13,348 bases of DNA from an uncultured Ruminococcus sp. (lineage in GTDB: Bacteria > Bacillota_A > Clostridia > Oscillospirales > Acutalibacteraceae): assembly GCA_902798605.1 (NCBI GenBank), contig CADBXH010000044.1, forward strand, positions 1-13,348, in the 5' to 3' direction. Position numbers and translations under genes: made by a program. The notes under the pieces are model-generated. The model did no database searches. It had not been told where the DNA came from and saw nothing but the letters and a program-made list of their open reading frames with translations. Position 1 is the first letter of the stretch, and each line of letters opens with the position of its first letter. Of the stretch, positions 7,791-13,348 are shown one piece after another.

Positions 7791-7816
7791 ATACCGCGGT
7801 ATATATATCCGCGGAT
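7791..7816. repeat. Two CCGCGG palindromes in the GH13 leader
   Basis: ATACCGCGGTAT (7791-7802) and ATCCGCGGAT (7807-7816) are both perfect palindromes, separated by four bases of AT. They lie between the predicted transcription start and the GGAGGG ribosome binding site. In RNA the two CCGCGG blocks could pair with each other across a nine-base TATATATAT loop. They may be a dimeric regulator site or a leader hairpin. Confidence 0.55.
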
Positions 7817-7849
7817 CGCGTAGAGGATTATTAATAACGGAGGGAATTT

Positions 7850-9718
7850 ATGCCTGTTTCCTTTGATTCACAAAAAGTGTTTTACCGCGCTCCGTTCGGC
7901 GCGGTCGAGCAGGATACAACGGTTCATTTCAGGATACTTGTGCCCCGCCAGGAACACTCAAAGATAATTGAACTTTGCGTTAAATACGATTATGACTATA
8001 ACTGGGAATACGTCAAGCTGCTCTGGTGCGGAAAGTTTGACGAAAACACCGAGATCTGGGAGGGAGATTTTACCCCCGACAGAATGGGCTTATACTGGTA
8101 CTGCTTCAGGCTCTCCACCCCGAACGGCAACCGCTACCTTGTACCGAGCGACCCGTTTGAGAAGAGCAAGATCCAGGATCACCCCGAAAGAAGCTGGCAG
8201 CTGACCTGCTACAAAAAGGGCTTTGACACCCCAAAATGGCCTGTGGGCGGCGTTATGTACCAGATCTTCCCCGACCGCTTCAATTTCAGCGGCGAGGAAA
8301 AGGAGCTTGAGCGCACCGACTTTACCCGCAACAAAGACTGGTACGCCACCCCCGAATGGCGACCCAACGAAAACGGCGAGATAACAAACTCCGACTTCTT
8401 TATGGGCGACCTGAAGGGTATTACCCAAAAGCTCGACTATCTTGAACATTTGGGCGTGAGCTGTATTTACCTCAACCCGATCGGCGAGGCGTACTCAAAC
8501 CACCGCTACGACACTGGCGATTACTCAAAGATAGACCCGATACTCGGCACCGAGGACGACTTTGTCGAGCTCTGCGCCGAGGCGAAAAAGCGCGGCATCC
8601 ACGTTATCAACGACGGCGTGTTCTCGCACACGGGCTCAGACAGTAAATACTTCAACCGCTCGGGAAGATACGGTGACGGCGGCGCGTACCGCGACCAAAA
8701 CTCACCGTACTACAGCTGGTACAAGTTCAACGAGTGGCCGAACAACTACAACAGCTGGTGGGGCTTTTACACGCTCCCCGAGGTCATCGAGACCTCGCCC
8801 GATTTTAACGAGTATATCAACGGAGAAAACGGTATCATCCGCAAATATATGCGTCTCGGCAACTCGGGCTGGAGGCTTGACGTTGCCGACGAGCTCCCCG
8901 ATGAGTTTATGGAAAACCTCAGACGTTCCGTCAAGGCGGAGAACCCCGAGGCGATAATCATCGGCGAGGTCTGGGAGGACGCGAGCAACAAGGAAAGCTA
9001 CGGCGCACGCAGGAAATTCTTGCTCGGCGACCAGCTCGACACCGTTATGAACTATGTGTTCAGAGGCGCCATTTTGGATTTCTGCCGCGGACAGGAAGCC
9101 CGCTACACTATGGCGGCGATAATGAGCGTTATCGAAAACTACCCGCGCCCCGTGCTGAGGGTGCTGATGAACTCGCTCTCTACCCACGACACCGAGCGAG
9201 CGCTCACCGTTATTGCGGGCGAGCCGCTCAACGGACGCGACAGAGAGTGGCAGGCAAACACTCATCTTTCAAAGGAACAGCGCGAGCGCGGCATAAAGCT
9301 GCTGAAGATCGCCGCGGCGATGCAGTTTACACTGCCCGGCTTCCCCTGCGTTTACTACGGTGACGAGGCGGGACTCGAGGGATACCGCGACCCGTTCAAC
9401 CGCTGTTGCTACCCCTGGGGCAAAGAGGACAAGGAGCTTGTTGAGTGGCACTCAACGCTCGGTAAGCTCAGAGAAAGCTGCTCTGCGCTTTGGGACGGCG
9501 AATTTATAGACGCCTACGCCAACGGCAGAAGGATAGCCTATATCCGCCACGACAAAGAGAGCGCGATCTACTGTACCTTTAACCTCTACGAGGAGGAGGT
9601 CATCATCGATCCGCCGCCGGGCTATACGGACGCAAGAGTTATGTTCGGCTCTAGATACGAAAACCACAAGCTCTATGTAAAACCGATGAGCTGTGAATTT
9701 TTGATCGTAGATTTATAA
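7850..9718 (+). CDS. Intracellular GH13 alpha-glucan hydrolase (neopullulanase/alpha-glucosidase-like)
   Basis: A 622-residue glycoside hydrolase family 13 enzyme with no signal peptide, so it probably acts in the cytoplasm on imported malto-oligosaccharides. An N-terminal beta-sandwich (about 1-125, with WEGDFTPDRMGLYWYCFRL) precedes the catalytic barrel, which opens with VGGVMYQIFPDRF (132-144). The conserved GH13 regions are DGVFSH (255-260), GWRLD (340-344, nucleophile D344), GEVWE (372-376, acid/base E373) and STHD (443-446, D446). A C-terminal beta domain follows from about 545. This layout matches neopullulanase, cyclomaltodextrinase and alpha-glycosidase types, but the exact specificity cannot be read from motifs. 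The start has a strong GGAGGG ribosome binding site. It is the only plus-strand gene, has its own promoter and terminator, and is probably sugar-regulated. Confidence 0.93.
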   Translation: MPVSFDSQKVFYRAPFGAVEQDTTVHFRILVPRQEHSKIIELCVKYDYDYNWEYVKLLWCGKFDENTEIWEGDFTPDRMGLYWYCFRLSTPNGNRYLVPSDPFEKSKIQDHPERSWQLTCYKKGFDTPKWPVGGVMYQIFPDRFNFSGEEKELERTDFTRNKDWYATPEWRPNENGEITNSDFFMGDLKGITQKLDYLEHLGVSCIYLNPIGEAYSNHRYDTGDYSKIDPILGTEDDFVELCAEAKKRGIHVINDGVFSHTGSDSKYFNRSGRYGDGGAYRDQNSPYYSWYKFNEWPNNYNSWWGFYTLPEVIETSPDFNEYINGENGIIRKYMRLGNSGWRLDVADELPDEFMENLRRSVKAENPEAIIIGEVWEDASNKESYGARRKFLLGDQLDTVMNYVFRGAILDFCRGQEARYTMAAIMSVIENYPRPVLRVLMNSLSTHDTERALTVIAGEPLNGRDREWQANTHLSKEQRERGIKLLKIAAAMQFTLPGFPCVYYGDEAGLEGYRDPFNRCCYPWGKEDKELVEWHSTLGKLRESCSALWDGEFIDAYANGRRIAYIRHDKESAIYCTFNLYEEEVIIDPPPGYTDARVMFGSRYENHKLYVKPMSCEFLIVDL

Positions 9719-9732
9719 AAAATATAAAACTC

Positions 9733-9773
9733 AGCGCCGCTGTTTCGGATCATACCGGAACGGCGGCGCTTTT
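9733..9773 (+). terminator. Terminator shared by the GH13 gene and the convergent lipoprotein gene
   Basis: A 16-base stem (9733-9748 with 9755-9770), including two G-U pairs in the plus-strand RNA, closes a six-base loop. TTTT follows on the plus strand. On the minus strand the same hairpin is followed by a T-rich run (GAGTTTTATATTTTTTAT), and the leftward gene ends at 9795, so it can serve both directions. Confidence 0.85.
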
Positions 9774-9794
9774 CTGTCGGTTTAATTTTAATTA

Positions 9795-10271
9795 TCAGGG
9801 CGAGCAGATCGCACACGGCGAATATCCCATCGCGATAACCTCGTCCCTTGAGCCCGTAAAGCTCTCTTTGTTTTCGTCCTTCATCTTTTTTACGGCTCTG
9901 CAATCGGGATAGTGAAATTTATATGTATTCGTATTCAAAATATAAGACCCGCTCTGAGCTTTGTTGTTCGGTACCGCTTTGTTCTCCGACGCCTCGCTTT
10001 CGTTTTCCTTGGATTTTTCTTCTTTGGGTCGTTCGGTCGTTTCCTCTTCGGTTGTTTCCTCGGCTGTAGTTTTTTCTTCAGTAGTTTCCTCTAATGTAGT
10101 TTCTTCAATGGTGGTTTCTTCCTCGGTGGCGATCTCTGTTGCGATTTGTGTAGTTTCGGCTTTTTCGGTCTGTGATACGTCCGATTTATCTAAGTCGGTT
10201 TGAGAACATCCTCCGAAAATCATTATACAAAAAACTATGCACAAAGCTGATTTGATTACTCTGCTTTTCAT
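9795..10271 (-). CDS. Thr/Glu-repeat lipoprotein with C-terminal Cys/His putative metal-binding domain
   Basis: The start is set at 10271 (158 residues): MKSRVIKSAL begins a lipoprotein signal peptide with lipobox FGGC (C22), and GAAAGGA lies about 11 bases upstream. A longer in-frame reading from 10319 would bury the signal peptide. After C22 comes a low-complexity Thr/Glu linker with six pentapeptide units (51-80) and a charged stretch. A small C-terminal domain (about 110-158) follows: YILNTNTYKFHYPDC, then SRDEVIAMGY, then PCAIC. H120, C124, C153 and C156 could bind zinc. This end resembles the Ada-like Cys domain found after nuclease or ComEC-type proteins in Firmicutes, but no nuclease is attached here. 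It probably sits on the outer face of the membrane. Function unknown. Confidence 0.85.
   Translation of the reverse strand: MKSRVIKSALCIVFCIMIFGGCSQTDLDKSDVSQTEKAETTQIATEIATEEETTIEETTLEETTEEKTTAEETTEEETTERPKEEKSKENESEASENKAVPNNKAQSGSYILNTNTYKFHYPDCRAVKKMKDENKESFTGSRDEVIAMGYSPCAICSP
10032..10121 (-). repeat. Six 15-base coding repeats (TT-x-E/x-E pentapeptides)
   Basis: Codons 51-80 of the lipoprotein encode a five-residue repeat with Thr-Thr exactly every five residues (53-54, 58-59, 63-64, 68-69, 73-74 and 78-79) and Glu-rich spacers. At DNA level the units are 15 bases and only partly identical, using different Thr and Glu codons. This suggests old duplication plus selection on the protein. 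Confidence 0.8.
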
Positions 10272-10295
10272 TTTATCGGCAGTCCTTTCTATCGC

Positions 10296-10348
10296 AAATA
10301 AAACGGGCGGGATGATCATTAAACAAAATCAATTCTCTCCCGCCCGTT
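10296..10348 (-). terminator. Terminator after the BIG2 lipoprotein gene
   Basis: On the minus strand an 11-base perfect GC-rich stem (10338-10348 with 10302-10312, arms AACGGGCGGGA and TCCCGCCCGTT) closes a 25-base loop and runs into TTTTATTT. The long loop makes it weaker than usual. It leaves almost no room for a separate promoter before the next gene at 10271, so some read-through, or a promoter overlapping the hairpin, is likely. Confidence 0.65.
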
Positions 10349-10395
10349 ATATTAATTTTTAAGTTTTAAATGTTCGGTATCCTTTCACCGTCACA

Positions 10396-11331
10396 TCATT
10401 CATACTGCTTGAGAAGGTTGATGTTGTATTTTTCGGTCGAGTTAAAGTCACCGGTCGTAAAGCTCGAATCGGGATAGTACCAAGGCTTTTTATTATAATA
10501 GCTCCTGATGTGATCGGTCTGGAAAACATAACCGTTTCTCGCGTAAATCTCGTTGATAGCGTCCTGAGCAAAGCTATCTGATACGGGGCTTCCTACCATT
10601 CCCGAAAGTTTAGCTTCGATCTCGCCGCGCGAAAGCTGGCGGGTGGATGAATAAGGGAATACAAAATCGGATTCTCTGTATACATAGCCGGAACGGTAGT
10701 GAGGAACATATGTGTATGAGCCGCCCGAGTCCGACTTGCTCGACTGACTTGACTGGCTGCTTTCAGCCTTCTTCTTTTCGGTCACGGTTACGGTGCAGCT
10801 GCCCTTTACGCCGCCTTCTGCCTCGCAGTTGATTACAACAACGCCGGCTTTAACGCCCGTAACGATACCCGAATCATTAACAACTGCTATTGTTCCGTCG
10901 GACGGAGACCACTTGAGATTTGTCGCGGCAGCGTCGGAAGGAGATACGGTGGCGGTAAGCTGTACTGTTTTGCCTGCTTCTACCGTTGCGACCTGCGGCG
11001 TGACCGTTACTTTCTGGACGGGCTTGCCGTTTACCGTGACGTTACAGGTCGTTGACTGACCCGATTCGCTTGTAGCGGTAATGACCGCAGTACCGACAGC
11101 CTTTGCCTTTACCGTGCCGGTTTCTACAGTAGCGACGGAATCGTTGCTGCTCGTCCACGTAACTTTTTTATTAGCGCTATCAGGCACGATCGAAAGCGCC
11201 TTTGAATCGCCGACAGTTAGGGTAAGCTCCTTAGTGCTCATCTCAAAACCCTGTTGACCGCCTATGCTGCAGCCTGCAAACAGTGCGATAAGCATCGAAG
11301 CGATAATTATCAAAGATATGGTTTTTTTCAT
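10396..11331 (-). CDS. Lipoprotein with two BIG2 (Ig-like) domains and a YARHG-like C-terminus
   Basis: A 311-residue surface lipoprotein. Signal peptide 1-20 ends in lipobox LFAGC (C21). Two bacterial Ig-like BIG2 domains follow: about 30-100 (LTLTVGDSKALSI, then VTWTSSNDSVATV and GTAVITATS) and about 107-184 (ATVEAGKTVQLTATV, then GIVTGVKAGVVVI). A Ser/Gln-rich linker (190-204) leads to a C-terminal region (about 225-311) containing EIYARNGYVF (261-270) and a KPWYYPD segment, typical of the YARHG domain of Firmicutes surface proteins. Its function is not established; wall or carbohydrate binding is only a guess. The start at 11331 has GAGGGG six bases upstream and a near-consensus promoter, and the gene ends at its own terminator, so it is probably transcribed alone. 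Confidence 0.88.
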   Translation of the reverse strand: MKKTISLIIIASMLIALFAGCSIGGQQGFEMSTKELTLTVGDSKALSIVPDSANKKVTWTSSNDSVATVETGTVKAKAVGTAVITATSESGQSTTCNVTVNGKPVQKVTVTPQVATVEAGKTVQLTATVSPSDAAATNLKWSPSDGTIAVVNDSGIVTGVKAGVVVINCEAEGGVKGSCTVTVTEKKKAESSQSSQSSKSDSGGSYTYVPHYRSGYVYRESDFVFPYSSTRQLSRGEIEAKLSGMVGSPVSDSFAQDAINEIYARNGYVFQTDHIRSYYNKKPWYYPDSSFTTGDFNSTEKYNINLLKQYE

Positions 11332-11359
11332 ATGAACCCCTCATTTGCTGTTAATTATG

Positions 11360-11387
11360 ACAAAGCGTCGCAAAAAACGCTTTTTGT
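11360..11387 (-). promoter_or_regulatory. 5'-terminal leader hairpin of the BIG2 lipoprotein mRNA
   Basis: In the minus-strand leader ACAAAAAGCG can pair with CGCTTTGT across a T-rich loop, with two bulged A residues. The stem begins at about the predicted first transcribed base, so the mRNA would start with a hairpin, an arrangement known to slow 5'-end decay. There is no T-tract after it, so it is not an attenuator by itself. Confidence 0.4.
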
Positions 11388-11393
11388 TCTAAT

Positions 11394-11422
11394 ATTATAA
11401 CATAAGACAACAAACTTTTCAA
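11394..11422 (-). promoter_or_regulatory. Promoter of the BIG2 lipoprotein gene
   Basis: On the minus strand: TTGAAA, 17 bases, TATAAT, a near-perfect sigma-A promoter. The predicted transcription start is near 11387, giving a leader of about 55 bases before the ATG at 11331. Confidence 0.8.
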
Positions 11423-11465
11423 TAGTTATTTGTTTTTTTAGTAAACTTTAACTATATTTCAGAGA

Positions 11466-11648
11466 CTAATCTTTTTTGATGACTTTTTCGTGTCTGTAAA
11501 AATGCGCCATCCTTTGGTTTACCCAGTAGCTGTCATCCTCGCTGATCAGCTCACGGTTGACACTCACCGCCGCCTTGTATTGCGCCGACTTTATCTCTGG
11601 TTTTATGGATTCGATCGTATTTAAGTATTCGTTGTTATTCATCAGCAT
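11466..11648 (-). CDS. Small 60-residue protein resembling the N-terminus of DUF1016/YhcG-type nucleases
   Basis: The start is set at 11648, because GGGGAGGA lies seven bases before it, a strong site. A longer in-frame ATG at 11678 overlaps the acetyltransferase gene and is not needed. The stretch IKPEIKSAQYKAAVSVNREL (about 13-32) resembles the first helix region of DUF1016 proteins, which usually continue with a YW-x-IG motif and a C-terminal PD-(D/E)XK nuclease. Here SYW is present (about 38-40), but the protein then ends in a basic tail (HFYRHEKVIKKD) with no nuclease domain. No motif of catalysis is seen. It is the last gene of the epimerase operon, 20 bases after the acetyltransferase. 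It could be a decayed remnant or a real small protein; the good ribosome binding site favours translation. Confidence 0.65.
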   Translation of the reverse strand: MLMNNNEYLNTIESIKPEIKSAQYKAAVSVNRELISEDDSYWVNQRMAHFYRHEKVIKKD

Positions 11649-11668
11649 TTTTGTTCCTCCCCAATAAT

Positions 11669-12106
11669 CTAAAGCCATTGAATAAAGGCGGTTTTATCCG
11701 TACAATTATAACCTGCTTGTTTATAGAAGTTGAGCGTGTTTTCGCTTTTTGAGCCTGTGAGCAGCATCATCTTGTAGCAATCAGCTTTGACCGCTAATTC
11801 TTTTGCGTAGTTCAGGCAGGCGGTTGCGTAACCCTTTCCTCTGTGATCAGTGTGTGTGACGACGTTCTCGATAAAAGCGTATGGACGGATATTTCGTGTC
11901 AGGTTTGGAATGATCACGCACACGCAGGACGAAACGAGCTTGCCGTTTACCTCGCAGACGATGATATGATGATTCTCGTCATTACAAATGGTCGCCCAAG
12001 TGTTTTGTAAATGCTCGCTGTTCTCAGGCACACCAAGCTCGTGCAGGTGGATGTATAATGCAAGCAGATCGCTTAATTCGTTTTCTTTTATTTCTCTTAC
12101 TGTCAT
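11669..12106 (-). CDS. GNAT-family N-acetyltransferase
   Basis: A 145-residue single-domain GNAT enzyme that would move an acetyl group from acetyl-CoA to an amine. The acetyl-CoA pyrophosphate loop is HRGKGYATA (88-96) after the beta-4 strand AFIENVVTHTD (77-87). The later part has MMLLTGSKSENTLNFYKQAGY (113-133), the usual motif B with Asn and Tyr of the family. The substrate cannot be told. The start overlaps the epimerase stop in ATGA and its own ribosome binding site is weak, so translation is coupled. Pairing with a sugar-nucleotide-type epimerase may hint at an amino sugar, but many GNATs act on proteins or antibiotics. Confidence 0.9.
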   Translation of the reverse strand: MTVREIKENELSDLLALYIHLHELGVPENSEHLQNTWATICNDENHHIIVCEVNGKLVSSCVCVIIPNLTRNIRPYAFIENVVTHTDHRGKGYATACLNYAKELAVKADCYKMMLLTGSKSENTLNFYKQAGYNCTDKTAFIQWL

Positions 12107-13011
12107 TTCTTCACCAAATTGTGATCAATATATTCTATATACGGCTTGCGGTTATACACGCTGTCGAGGTTGTTTTTGTACCACTCAAATTCTTCCTTCA
12201 AGCCCTGTTCGAGGGGAATTGTATCAGGCATCAGCTCGTTTTGTCTGCTGACGTCAAGCACATATTCATAATCGTAGAAGCAGAAGTAATCTCTCTGCGG
12301 AACATCTTTACTAATGCTGACAAACCCGGCGGTTTTTCCGACAGCCTTATAGCATAACTCCACCCATTCTTTTACGGTTACGATATCTTTATTACCGACA
12401 TTAAAAACGTGATTTTCGGGGCGCTTGTCTATCAGGATTTCGACAAAACGGCAAAGGTCGGATACATTGAAAAATTGCAGCTTCATATCTCCGTTTTGCG
12501 GAATGAAGAACGGTCTGTCCTGCATAGCGCAGTCAAACGGAAACGCTTCACGGTAGAGGTTTTCATATACGCCGTAGAAATACGGAGGACGGAGAATGTA
12601 GGCGTTCGGCACGTTCGCCCGCAAATATCGCTCCGCTTTCAGCTTGTTCATACCGTAATCGCCCCAAACGGAATTGTAGCCGCAGGGCTGTTCCTCGGTA
12701 AACGGCTGAGGATTCGTTTCGGGATAGACAGCGCTGGAGCTGATGAAAATGTAATCATCAAAAGAAACGCCCGATTCAAGCAGCGTTTTGATGTGTTCTT
12801 CCGTATAGGCGGTAATGTCGAGAATCAGGTCAAAATGCCGGCCGTTAAGCCTGTCGCCTAAAGCCGTCCTGTCGCAGTTGATATGCGTTACACCGTTGAC
12901 CTGCGCCCTGTTGCCACGGTTGATAACGGTAACCTCATTGCCTTTCGCAACAAAATATTCCGCCGCAAATTTACTGACAAAGGTCGTTCCGCCCGTAATA
13001 AGAATTTCCAT
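12103..13011 (-). CDS. NAD-dependent epimerase/dehydratase (extended SDR fold)
   Basis: A 302-residue extended short-chain dehydrogenase. The start at 13011 is chosen because MEILITGGTTFVSKF begins the Rossmann fold directly and AAAGGAG lies six bases upstream; an in-frame ATG at 13062 adds 17 residues outside the fold. The nucleotide loop GGTTFVS (7-13) is an altered GxxGxxG, as in the GGTxFxG branch of the family. Other signatures are SSSAVY (91-96, catalytic S93) and YGMNK (119-123, Y119 and K123), followed by LRPPYFYGVYE (140-150). Relatives act on nucleotide sugars or other NAD substrates; substrate unknown. It is the first gene of a three-gene operon with a strong promoter. Confidence 0.9.
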   Translation of the reverse strand: MEILITGGTTFVSKFAAEYFVAKGNEVTVINRGNRAQVNGVTHINCDRTALGDRLNGRHFDLILDITAYTEEHIKTLLESGVSFDDYIFISSSAVYPETNPQPFTEEQPCGYNSVWGDYGMNKLKAERYLRANVPNAYILRPPYFYGVYENLYREAFPFDCAMQDRPFFIPQNGDMKLQFFNVSDLCRFVEILIDKRPENHVFNVGNKDIVTVKEWVELCYKAVGKTAGFVSISKDVPQRDYFCFYDYEYVLDVSRQNELMPDTIPLEQGLKEEFEWYKNNLDSVYNRKPYIEYIDHNLVKK

Positions 13012-13052
13012 AGCCGCTCCTTTCAACACAAAACCGTTTTCTTTACAAAATA

Positions 13053-13081
13053 ATTCTACCACGAATCATAAATATTGACAA
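13053..13081 (-). promoter_or_regulatory. Promoter of the epimerase operon (extended -10)
   Basis: On the minus strand: TTGTCA, 17 bases, TAGAAT, with TG one base before the -10 (TGGTAGAAT). The predicted transcription start is near 13046, giving a leader of about 35 bases that contains the AAAGGAG site. Confidence 0.8.
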
Positions 13082-13206
13082 TAGAAAACCACGGCGAAAC
13101 TCCTCGCCCAAATTCGCCCTGTGTCGCGCAAAAGGAATACTCGCAGTTGTGCCCGACATAACAGAACATCGAACTTCCCAAACGTTTTCTGCCCGCGCTA
13201 TATGTC
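13082..13206. other. Stretch without a supported gene
   Basis: Both strands can be read only as short open frames. The longest on the minus strand from an ATG is about 38 codons (near 13167), has no clear ribosome binding site, and runs into the epimerase promoter and leader. No RNA gene was recognised. The higher GC compared with neighbouring gaps suggests it may be a relic or repeated intergenic element. Confidence 0.5.
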
Positions 13207-13209
13207 GGC

Positions 13210-13244
13210 AAAGAAACAAGGCTCTCCGTAACGGAAAGCCTTGT
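13210..13244 (-). terminator. Strong hairpin, terminator-like on the minus strand (hairpin 1)
   Basis: Arms 13216-13228 and 13232-13244 form a 13-base stem with a single C-A mismatch and a three-base loop. On the minus strand it is followed by TTTCTTTG, a poor but plausible U-tract. It would end a leftward gene lying beyond the right edge. No U-tract follows on the plus strand. Confidence 0.55.
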
Positions 13245-13267
13245 AAAAGGTAAGCGTCAAATGAGGT

Positions 13268-13311
13268 AAAGAAACATCCGCCACAGATACCGGTTGGTAC
13301 TGTGGCGGATG
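13268..13311 (-). terminator. Strong hairpin, terminator-like on the minus strand (hairpin 2)
   Basis: A perfect 12-base stem (13275-13286 with 13300-13311, arm CATCCGCCACAG), then a bulged A and four more pairs (TACC with GGTA) closing a GGTT loop. On the minus strand it runs into TTTCTTTA. It has the same form as hairpin 1, which would be reached next by leftward transcription. Confidence 0.55.
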
Positions 13312-13330
13312 AGATTATTTTAGGGTATTT

Positions 13331-13344
13331 TGTTCAGTTGAACA
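13331..13344. repeat. Palindrome TGTTCA-GT-TGAACA
   Basis: Two six-base arms around two bases form a 14-base inverted repeat at the right edge, beside an AT-rich run. It could be an operator for a gene beyond the window, but no promoter can be assigned with so little sequence left. Confidence 0.35.
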
Positions 13345-13348
13345 TGCC

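Noticed and set aside
8702..9265. A 187-codon minus-strand open frame opposite the GH13 gene
   Set aside because: It lies across the GH13 catalytic region, which explains the sequence; no domain is visible in the antisense product.
11405..11456. Weak stem (ATAGTTA with TAACTAT) after the 60-residue gene as a terminator
   Set aside because: It has only seven AT-rich pairs with a loop of about 20 bases and no T-tract, so it would not stop transcription reliably.
13055..13167. A 38-codon minus-strand open frame upstream of the epimerase
   Set aside because: It has no ribosome binding site or recognisable sequence and overlaps the epimerase promoter, so coding is not supported.

Overview
The window looks like chromosomal DNA of an anaerobic Firmicute in class Clostridia, probably an Oscillospiraceae/Ruminococcaceae-type gut bacterium. 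This is inferred from the mreB-mreC-mreD-PBP2-minD order, the zapA/U32 pair, GGAGG-type ribosome binding sites, sigma-A-like promoters, Clostridia-style lipoproteins and moderate GC with AT-rich gaps. No rRNA, tRNA, CRISPR array, transposase or phage gene was seen.

Positions 1-7619 (all minus strand, so read from right to left) form a growth and division block: zapA, a U32/RlhA-like protein, dut, mreB, mreC, mreD, mrdA (PBP2), and the first 21 codons of a minD-like ParA-family ATPase cut by the window edge. mreB/mreC and mreD/mrdA meet at 4-base ATGA overlaps and mreC/mreD overlap by 26 bases, so the elongasome genes are one translationally coupled unit. zapA has a good promoter. The U32 gene starts one base after the zapA stop and has almost no ribosome binding site of its own.

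Positions 7620-9785: a divergent control region carries a zapA promoter to the left and an extended -10 promoter to the right, with a LacI-type near-palindrome on the rightward -35 box and two CCGCGG palindromes in the leader. It drives an intracellular GH13 alpha-glucan hydrolase. A hairpin shared by the convergent genes ends the unit.

Positions 9795-11422 (minus): two lipoproteins. One has six TTxEE-type pentapeptide repeats and a C-terminal Cys/His putative metal site; the other has two BIG2 domains and a YARHG-like end. Neither has an assigned substrate.

Positions 11466-13081 (minus): a three-gene operon with a strong promoter, made of an NAD-dependent epimerase, a GNAT acetyltransferase and a 60-residue protein resembling the very start of DUF1016/YhcG-type nucleases.

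Positions 13082-13348 hold no convincing gene, but contain two strong hairpins flanked by the same 12-base sequence and a separate palindrome. No clearly new system is proven here. The best leads are the 60-residue DUF1016-like protein, the paired hairpins at the right end, the architecture of the GH13 control region, and the long ZapA with its C-terminal peptide.
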